From Apostichopus japonicus (taxonomy: Eukaryota; Echinodermata; Holothuroidea; Aspidochirotida; Stichopodidae): a stretch of DNA of 64,000 bases. The DNA is taken from NCBI RefSeq assembly GCF_037975245.1, contig NC_092572.1, positions 6,587,501 to 6,651,500 of the forward strand. Reading direction: 5' to 3'. Below the pieces are notes generated by a model. The model had not been told where the DNA came from and made no database searches. It was given only the letters and a program-made list of their open reading frames with translations. Positions within the stretch are counted from its first letter, which is position 1. Each line of letters begins with the position of its first letter. Of this stretch, positions 30,401 through 41,559 are shown one piece after another. The position numbers and the translations under genes are program-made.

Positions 30401-33400
30401 TTATTTTATCAATACTTATTTATTGCTTAACATACGAGAACTTCTCATACTAATGAAAGACAAAAGCACCTATTTCCTTTTCTAGTTATTCACTAGGTCG
30501 TTACGGATTTACTACTCCTTTGAAAGTTTCAGTCATCGGGACTTCACTTTTAGAAACTGATATCTGTCAAATATTATACAAATAATTAATGGTTTCCATT
30601 CGTGCAATAGTGCAAATATTTCATGAGTTGAAAGATGGAATGTTCCATTCAACTCAGTTGCACCTCGTTGAATGGAACAAATGCCATCTTTCAACGAATG
30701 AAATATTTTCACTATTGCACGAATGGAAACCATTCATTATTTTTTTTGTACAACATATCATATTAAGATGGGTCAAATGCACTCATGCAACAGATTGTTT
30801 TGAACAGACAGGTTTCTCTGGTCTCTTACCATTGAAAAAAGTTCTACAAAAAAAAGTATAACCCATGGTTCTATTTCATAGAGTGGAATAGAGCGGATTG
30901 CAATCAACGAGCAATTGACCAATCAAATGACCAGAATACAATAAGGTGTTGTACAAAATGGTTTATCACACTAATTTAGCTTTGCCCATTCTGCTATGTA
31001 ATGTAAGTCTTCGTACACGTCTGAGAGAGATACCAGAAACTGTAGAGCAGAATACAAGAACTTTGGCAAATTTGAAATTTTAGTGTTCAAGTAAAACTGA
31101 AGACAAAGAAGCCAACGAGGATATTGGAAGGTGACTTGATCGATAAGCCTTTTCGGAGGTACACCCTACGCATGCGCGAATCTATGTGCTTGACCTCCGC
31201 TTTGGGTCATTTGTGAATAAAATCTGTATTGTTATCGTTGCAAGCGTACTCTAGTAATTACGAACGGGAAATTTTTAAGATAATGGACATTATTTTCATT
31301 GTGGTAGTCCCGCAATTTAAGTAATAATACCAATTCGCATACCGCAGTCGCAGATCGACGGAGGATGCCTGCCTTCTTCTGGACACTATTCTACGTCAAC
31401 ATGTGGACACTCCTAGTAATTATGCAAGGATTTGTTTTATGGACTTCAGTTCTGCATTTAATACCAATTGCTGTTCTAAATTACTGGACATTATGAAGGC
31501 GTATGTCAGTGACAATGTAATTATTCTACTTTATGATTTCCTGTTTGATCGTACACAGTTTGTTCACTGTAACAGTGCCAACAGTGATACTCTCGTAATT
31601 AACACTGGTGTTCCACAGGGTTGCTGCTTGTCCCCATTACTTTTTGAAATTTACACTGATTCATTAGTCTCATATTATGATAATGTTTATATCTTGAAGT
31701 ATGCAGACGATACTGCCATAATTGGGATGTGCACCGATAAAAACCCACAGTGTCTAACAAATTATTTTGCAGCCATAGAGTATACTGTGAATTTGTGCAA
31801 GGATAATTATATGCTTATTAATGGTAAGGAAACCAAGGAAATGATTGTTGATTTTCGTGCAGTGCAAAGTCATGCCCCATTGTACATTGACAATAATGTG
31901 ATTGAGGTTGTATCAGATTTTAAATATCTTGGATGAAACTTTAGCAGCTCGCTGGAATACTTGGAATACCCACGTGAACAATATGGCATCAAAAGCTAAA
32001 CAGAGATTGCATTGTATTCGTAGGCTCGCCGGCTTTGGCTTAGATTTTGATAAGCAGCTTTGGCTTTTTCAGACAATGGTGTTGTCTTTCCTTGTGTATG
32101 TGGCCCAGTTTGGTTATCATCCTGTTCTAAAGGACAATTAGACTACTTGAATAAATCCATCAAGTTGTATTCTACCATCACAGATGATTTTATTGATCGT
32201 ATCATATGTCTATGTGCTTCTTCTATAGTCGAGGATTCCGATCACCCTCTTTTTGATTTTTACATAAACCACGTAGATTTTACACGATCCCACGTATATG
32301 CGTACAGAACGGTTTAGGCGATCATTTTTACCTAGAAGTATTAAAACTTTGAATTGTATGATACATAGATAACTTTTTTAACCTATTTTTAAGATGCTCT
32401 AGTCCATTTTATTATATTGTCATTTTATGATGAATGTCAATAAATTTTACTTTACTTAATTTACTTTACTTTTAATAATATTTTTCCTACATCGGAAAAG
32501 AACTAAAGACGTCAGGGGGTGATAATGATACTGCGTTCGCGGTATGAACGCTAATATTATTTTATAATGGAACATAGCGCTCACGGCACTCCGAGAGTGT
32601 CCTTAACTGTGTAGCGCGAGAGCCATTTTGTGTGTGTTTTGACCTGTATCTTCATGTGTATTTAATCCATCATTTTGGACCATCCACATTTTGAAAGCTT
32701 AAACTGTTAGCTTTCTGGTGGTGTATGCCTTAATCAATATATATATATTTTGGTAACCTTACGCCAATTTTTAATTAAAAAAGTGATTTTAGGATATTTT
32801 CAATGAGAGTACACTTGAAACCCCTAGTTTTTCCGCACTGTGTGGGCTATATTTGCACCGTAACTTTTGTATGCGAAGTCCTATAATCCCAGTTCAAACG
32901 GTGAATTAAACTTTGAATATTCATCACGTTTTCTACCGATTCTTAACTAGCTTGACCAATGAGAACCTTACGCCAAATTGCAAACTAAAAAGAAATCAGG
33001 GATATTCCTTGTGTTTCCCTTTGTTCTCAATCGACATGACGTCACAATACTGTACTCAGCACACGTTGGTGAAAGAAGTGTTGTTGTTGTCTTCGTTCGA
33101 AGTCGTAGTGGGGGTTCGGACTAGTATTACATTGGTATTAACCCCCTAATGCATAATGGAACAGTCCCTGACGCTCTCCGCCGCCGCGTGATTGTCCACA
33201 GAGCAGCTAGGAAAAGTAGGACAGCAGAGAAACCGCAAAGCTGTGCTTGCTGCACAGCCAATTCTTAGTTTTCGCTGTGAGCGTTTATTTGTCGCATAGT
33301 GATTAATCGAATATGTAGAAGTTAGCACCAATGAAATATACATGGGAAATATCGTCGTAGCATGTCATATTACTGTTACTAAAAAATGTTAATACGATAG

Positions 33401-36400
33401 AAAATCATTTCTTCGAAAAAGAATTTTGTATGTGAATGACCATAAGATAACGAATTTGGATGATTTTTTTACTTCAAATACTTTTGCCTTTACAACCAGT
33501 GCAGATCATATTCATGCAGTATGCTCACTATAGGTTCTGCACCTTTGTCGCTACTTTAGAACACACTGTTGTTTGTAATGTTGGGGCAAGCTGAGGCAAT
33601 CTCTTCGTAGCGAATACAAGTGCGACAAGTTCTTCTTCGACAAGAAACTTCTTTTCTTCCCAATAATTTAAGTCCTCGCTCCATTAAAAAGTCGTTCAAA
33701 GCCTTAACCGTCAATATCTTGATATCATCGATGTATGTTCTAACCTCCAAGCTGTCGAGTGACGATACAATTCACAGTCGACCGTTGGACATGTTACTTT
33801 ATCATAAGCTGGTGGTATCTCCGAACTGGCTTATTGAAATAAACGCCATTAAGTTGAATTCCTTTCTCTACAGATTTGCCCTAATACTATTTGAGCTAAA
33901 GGCAAATAAGCATACATGATTCGTGAAAATACGATTTCAATATATTAGACTTTGGAAACGAACAGGATCGTTGAATATTATATATATATATCAAGAAATA
34001 TACAAACACATGAAATTGCTTCTCGTTGCACCGCATCTTATATTGATAGTGAATTATGTATAATGCCAATCTTGTTATCACTTATCTCTGCCAGGAAAGG
34101 AGAAAACGTTGAGCTTTTGGCGAACCAGGTAAAATATTAATAATATCCGCTAATGTTAAAACAATCTTGGATGATAGTATTACAAGTGTATAGCTTTGCT
34201 TGGCAAGTTTATACATTACGATATATATGAGACATTGCAGTAGTTATGAAAAATTCCCTCTCTGGTGCATGACTTTCTCGAGTAAGGGTGGTCAAAGGTG
34301 TACTTCAGGTTATGAAAAACTCCAATTACGATGTTTAATGTTTAAGAACAAAATCTTGGCTTAAAACTTCGTTGACCTAAAACGTAATTATACAAACGCT
34401 ATGTGTACTGGATGGGATATTTTCCTTTCTAATAGCTATATTGAAAATTAATACTTTGCAAATATTTCTCATTAAAAATTGTGTTTTAAATACATGACAC
34501 TAACAGGCTGTAGTACTTAATTTTTCATACAGGATTCAATGCCCTATAAAACAAAGTCACAGCTAGGCTCAATGTTATCTTCAATTTGATTGCAGAGTCT
34601 TTTGCATGGAAATATCATGAAATGATCAACTGGTATTTAACAATGATTGCATTATTTTTTTCGTTTTTTCGTTCTTCATTTCATTGTAATTCATTCTCAA
34701 TTTTTATGCAGGAAAAGAAAGATGGAGAAATATCTGAACTGAAAGTAAGAATACGCTATTTACCTCTCTTGATGTTACGCACTTAAGTAATAACAATATC
34801 AAATGTTTAATGGATTATTTTCTAGCCATGATAACCACTAAACACATGATTTATGTCCAACCCTCTAGCTGTCGAGCCGATCTCTGTTTTCTCTGTTCGT
34901 TCTATTTTCTTTTGGTGTTATCAATATCAGCTTTTACGATAGCGAATGGGCGCAATAAGTACTTGCGAAAGACTAATGTTTGATTCGGTATACGCTACAG
35001 TATAGTTGGCCGTAAAAGACAGGACCAAAAACCAGATGATATTATGCACTTAAGTTATAACAACATGAAATGCTTACTGGATTTCGTTGTAGCTAATAAC
35101 TCTAAGAACATGAATAATGTTTAACCCGCAAGCTGTCGAGACGATCTGTGCTGGTTTATTATCTATGTTAACTTTTAGAATAGCGAATGCACTCCTAGGT
35201 CCTTGAGAAAGACTTCTGTTTGATTGGGTGCACGTTGCAGTATAGTTGGCCGTAATAGAGAGGACACTTTGTAAAATTAACAAATTAAAATTGAATATTA
35301 ATATTATTTTGCTGTTAGATTGAACAAATTCGATTTAGTTACACTATTATAAATAAGAATTCAAATTGAATCTATTGAAAGTGTTCTGTTGTTATATTGG
35401 GCAATAAAGGATTTTGCACATGAAGTGAATCATTCTGCACTTTGAAGAAAAGGAAACATCATCATATCTATTCAAAAGATATTTCATTTAATAATCTAGC
35501 AATCTGCTGTAGCGTTATTTACAATAAAATCAACAACGTTTAGTTTCTTACGTCCTGATCTGTAGATATATTTATATTTAATGCTGAAATAAATTAGAAA
35601 TGTTCCAGACAAACGTCCAGATTTTGCAACAATCAAATGTTTGCCATGAAAAGTCAGCATTTCGATATTTTAAGAAATGTTTCCGGGTTGCCCAGGAACC
35701 GCACCACAACTTTGATATACAATACAAAAAAATGTCAGTGTAATTCCTGTTCTGAAATGTATTTGAGTTATTGAAAATCATTAAAGTAAACAACATTTCT
35801 GAGATTGTTGCAGTGTGCATTGGAACAACAACAACAGCCAACGCTATATGGCACAGCTCAAAGAAAATCTTCCTCTTAACTGAATACATCAAACATGTTA
35901 GCAAACAAAACTATTGTTGGAAGGGTGAGGTAGGAGTGGAAGGAGTGAAATCGACATAGATGTATAGTTCAAAGCTTGGAATCGAATTTGGGGTGCCATG
36001 GACTCGGACCTGTCTCGGACTCGGCTTGCTTTTGACTAGAAATTGGACACCGAGCCCGGATGTACTGGAATCAGCTATTCATCTATGGTATTTTGTTATC
36101 AAATGGCATGAAAGCATTTATTAAACATGTCAAAAAGTGGTCTTATAGGAGAACTATGGGGAAAAAAGTTTATATGATTAAAACATTTGAGCAATTATAT
36201 TACTTAAAATGTGTACAGTATGTATATTTAACTTACAATATGAAAGCAAAGAGAAATGTTTAAACGTCGTAAATAATTTGGAGCTTCATAAGGCTAAATA
36301 ATTCTATGTAAATAAACGCTGTACGGGGTACCTGTAAACTTGTGTATTTGGCACCATGTGACTTGCTTTATTCCTTTTACTTATCATTTGCTGTTTTTTC

Positions 36401-39400
36401 CACCAATCACTGACTTTAATAAATGAATTTAAAGTTATGTTTTCTAACACCTTACGTGATGCATGTGGATCGATTAACTTTCTTAATATAATACCTTTCC
36501 TCCGTAAAATTACGTTTTGTTTCGAATCCCCCCACCCCCACCACGCCCCCTCTACAAAGAAATTCTACTATTTTGTTGCAAAATAATGACCTGTAAAACA
36601 TTGCCATCGTCAGATGGGGCTGTGTGAGCATCCTTGTTTTTAATTGCCAACACCCCCCCCCCCACACACACACACGTGAAATTTAGTTAAAGGCTCCGTT
36701 TTGATATAGACAGGATGCTCTTACAAGATGAAAATATGAAAAAAAGAATTATCAAAGGGTAAAATGTTCATTTACATTGATAATTTTCAAACAATGAAGC
36801 AAAAATTACCGCTGCTGTTGTAAGATACCATAATTACAAGTACTTAGATCTTTTTCTGTAAATATTACAGTTCACCCGTCATATTTATAGCCGTCGGAAT
36901 GAGCACACGGTTTTATAGGGGCTCGCAATATCCATTTTCTGCTCATACAAATTCCAAAGATTACATTTTTGGTTGTTACATGTTGATTTCATAGGTGTGC
37001 AGTAAATCAACCCGTCCATATAGGCAAACACAATACAGCTAATTTTGTAAAAGCCGTTGCTATACTTAGAATATTTACAATAGAGAGAACACTGATGTCG
37101 GGTAAACGTCTTAACACAATGCTTAACATGTTTTATTCATTTTTCTATTGCTTTGATGAAGATATTAACCATGTGCTACTGTATATGTGTTTCAATGTTT
37201 CGTTGAAGGAGTTAGCAAAAACCAAAGACCAAGAAATAGCAAATAAAGATGAAGAACTAACCAAACTGAAAGTGACTATATGCGGAGTACATGTTTTAGA
37301 TCAATAACGAACAAGTATAGGATGAGATAAGAGTCGATTTTTATTCCACTCGATACTCATAATTAGCACAGTAACTACTGTTCATGTCCTGCAACACATG
37401 TTACCGTTTTACGAACACAAAGTAGTAATTAATAATGCACGGTCGTGGGGCATGAACAGTAGTTGCTGTACCAAATATTAGTTCTGGTTCATTAATACGC
37501 GATTCTAAAATGAAGTCGTATCTAGTAGTTGGATGTTATAAGTAGGCATATGGATAAAACCGAACATCTCCTTTCTTCGCTCTCTTGGGCATGACGGATT
37601 GGCCTTATTAAAGATAGTTGTGAACTGAAATCACGCGGTACCATACCTCCTTTACGTCATCTCGTAATCATCTTATTCTTCATAGACTCCTTGTCCAGTC
37701 GCGCAGTTCTTTGTCTGATAATTCATTGGCAGTAATTACTGATATTGACAAAGATGTTCTAGTGAACCTTTCTGTTTGAATGTAGCGGAAATTTGTATAT
37801 TATATCAGAAATTGCTTAAACGTTGACATCTGCATTGACGTCAAGATATAGAAGAAAAAACTAAAATATTAACATAACACAATATAAATAAGTTTGGTTG
37901 TCTTACAGTTACAATTATATTAAGCTAGATTTCGTATTTCACTCGATTTTTTTTATCTCATCTTAATGTATCTTTCTAATAGAGAGACGTGCAGAGCAAA
38001 GCGAAATCAATAGCCGACTTAGAGGTAAGTTATACTCACTGATTGGTATAAACGTATGAAAACAATATAATACAAATAAAACGTATACTGAAGCTTACAA
38101 TGATTACAGAGTACAAGGTAATTCAATTAACGTGTATGTAATTAATCAAATTATAAACCAATGTAAAATTTGTCCTTAGTTATCTCGCGAAATCACACTG
38201 GCTTTGAATGAAATATTCAAATATCTTTGCAAAATGTCGATATATTGCAAAGTCTAGGGAAAAACAAAAATATTATAATCCTGGAGGGTTGACTGTAACA
38301 CAGTTATATCTAACACAGAAATGATCTCATGATGTGATGAAACGAGAGCTAAGGAATAAGACATTGGAGGCACTTTCTTCTTCATAATATTGCATTTTGT
38401 CTTAGTCGTTTACACGGTTTTTATTTTGTAAGTCTGTCAGTCATCAAAACCAAACTGCTAGGCAATTAGATTTGTCTTGCGATGTTGTAATAACGATGAC
38501 TGACCTCGATATCTTTTGTTTCAGTGCGAAACTATGGACTGAAGTTGAAGTGTTCCAATGGTCCTGTGAAAAGCCTTGTAGCCGATGTATACGACTACAA
38601 GGATTTGTGTGTGATTTAGAAAACCATTGGTTACAGTTTCACACAAACATACCAACTATTACTTCATTGGGAATGATTGAATTTAGCGGAGAAGTGCTAA
38701 TATGTTATGTTTATGTCTATGTTATGTGTACTGATTAGTAAAGTTGCATCTGCATTTTATCTCTTATAGAAAACGGTGAAACAAAAAGACAAAGAAATTA
38801 AAAATCAACTTGACAAATTTCTCGATTGCCAGGTAACTTTCAGTTTATATCGTTTATCTAACAAACAAGGGCTTTAAAGGCCTAAAATGAGATCTGGGGA
38901 GGAATCATTCATCAGACTTGTCACTGCGCATAGCTATCAAAATTAATATATATACTCGTTTGACATTACGAATCACGTTCACGTACTAACGATTCGTTGT
39001 TTCGCGATTTTTCAATTACTTGAAGATATTGAAGAAAGATTTATAAACAGTAAAGCTCAAACGCTCACGTAGAGTTGAATTCTGACTTTCGGCAAAGATA
39101 TACGGATTTATGAGGTTTCTGCTAGATAAATCAAAAGGCCCGTAAGTGGGACATGCAATGGTTGGATTATGTCATTCCTAATTTTGTCCGTCATTCTGAC
39201 GAATTCAAACATCTGCATTAACAATTCTCTCAATGACTGGTTCTATATTAAAAATCTGTGACGTATTCTTAAGAAACTCTATCATTCTATTCTTATCTCT
39301 CGACGATATGAAATGGTACCCAAACAGGTACAACATAGATAATATGCGGCAAAAAAAGAGAGCTGAAAACATTTCCTTTGCACCTTTGTTCAAAAATGAC

Positions 39401-41471
39401 ACGATATAAGCCAAACTAGAAACAATGTAATACACTTAGCTAAAAAAAAATATATATCTCAGGTTGTCGTCGATGCATATCTTTAAGTAGTAAGTTTTCA
39501 ATGTTCGTCAACTTTTGATCAATATATTTTAACACTTAGTGATTTAGATGAGAGGAGGCCTTCATGCTTTATGCATTGGGGATTTTGGGGTGAGCTATAA
39601 GTTCTGTCGATCGCATATTGAACTATATTATTTACAGAATGATGATAATTCAATGATCATTGACAAATGAACTCTTAGATATTTTGCATGATAATGCAGT
39701 ATTATCAGCATATTTTGTGACTGAGAGATGATTGTTAGATTTAGCTTCGTGTATAAAGTATCTGCAGTTTAAGGTGTCGAGACCACCCGTTAAGAAATGA
39801 ACTAGCCAATGTAGTAGCCATGCCTTAGTAATAAATCCACAAAAAAGTCTGTAATTAACTGATTCGGTAATGCATTTTAAAAACACTAGAGAAATCCAGA
39901 AGAAGCACCTTTGACGTAGTGGTTTGCTCGCTATTCAATTGTGACACAACATCATGGATAAGTGATAAGCACAGCGTCAACACACGATACACCTTTCTAT
40001 AAAAGCGATAGCTCATTTGAGGAACAACGGGGATTGCAAGTATGAACCTTACATTGATGAGATGATTTGTTATTTCCTCATTTTCCCCATCCTGTTTCAA
40101 GTTTATCTGCAAAAATATAGTAATGTACAAGACTCGAGGAAATTACAGAACAAGCAGGGACTTTATATATTTGAAAGTAGTGTGAAATAAAACATTAAAG
40201 TAAAATTTATAGCAAATATGACTTAGTTACGAAGACGTGAGTATGTTTCGTGCAAAATAATACTTTACTCAATTGTTCAATAGCAGTTAAGGGTTTCTGA
40301 CACTACTTTTAAATCCTGATATACTCAATTCTAAGCAATACATTTAGTTTATCAAAATATCCAGCGCATTTATCTCATTTTACGAATGATTTACTCAAAT
40401 ATTATAACACACGTAGATTCAAACAAATCTAGCTTATTCTTCAAGCAATTCCTTAAACAGAACATACATTCACCCTTGTCTACAGTAATACGTTCGATTC
40501 GGATCCTTAAAATGAAATTCTGTGTTTGTTCCCCTTTTTATATAGAGCAAGTTGAAAGCAAAGGATAGTGAACTTGAGAAAATCAGTAAAGTATATGCTA
40601 ACTTAAAGGTGAGTTTTTCAATTTCAAAAGTTCATTGTTGCTGCAAGTCGTAGTGAACACTATGGGTAGTGATAGAAATATTAAGCCATCAATAGCTAGT
40701 CATTTCTGATTGGCAAACTGTTTTCGATACTCAGTAACGTTTAGACTATACTAATGTAATTACTATTTATATATTTATTTCGTACTTAAAACGATCATTT
40801 CATAAGTTGACCATTCGCCTTCTCTATTCATTAGGACTTAAACATTAAGATATAGTTTATGTCCCCTTTATGTTTTAAAAAACAAAGACTAGTTGTGTGC
40901 TATTTTTCGTTGAATTAAAATTAAAGGGGAAGTTAATGGGAGAATTAAACATAACAATACAGTTTCAAGTGGTAACATGATGATTTTTTTTTAAATAAAG
41001 CATTTCCTCGAGTTACGGTGAAAAAATAAAAGCAGAGAAAACACTGAATTATCCTTGGTCTTACCAACAACGAAACACTACAAGTCATCAGTACAAATGC
41101 TATAAACTTCGAAGATGGGTAAAGAGTATAAAATGATAGAGTTCTTAAGAACACTCGATTACGTCCCCAATATAAAGTACACGTACATCCCAAAACTGAA
41201 ATACTGTTCTGATATTTTATAATCAATTTCAACGTTAAAACAATACAAGAGGCTGTTTTGTGGAAGGAAGGGACACATCACACAGCATCAACCAACTTGG
41301 TTTCATTTGTATTTGGTGACGCCTTCCACTCCACCTCCTGCGTCTTAAACGTCTGCACTAATTGTTGATTAATGTGTGCACCAAATGAAGCCAGTTGAGT
41401 GAATGGATTTTAATTTTATGAGAATTAGAAAGGCCAAGGATCAGTACAAAGACAACATATTTACAGGCGGA

Positions 41472-41559
<88 letters not shown>

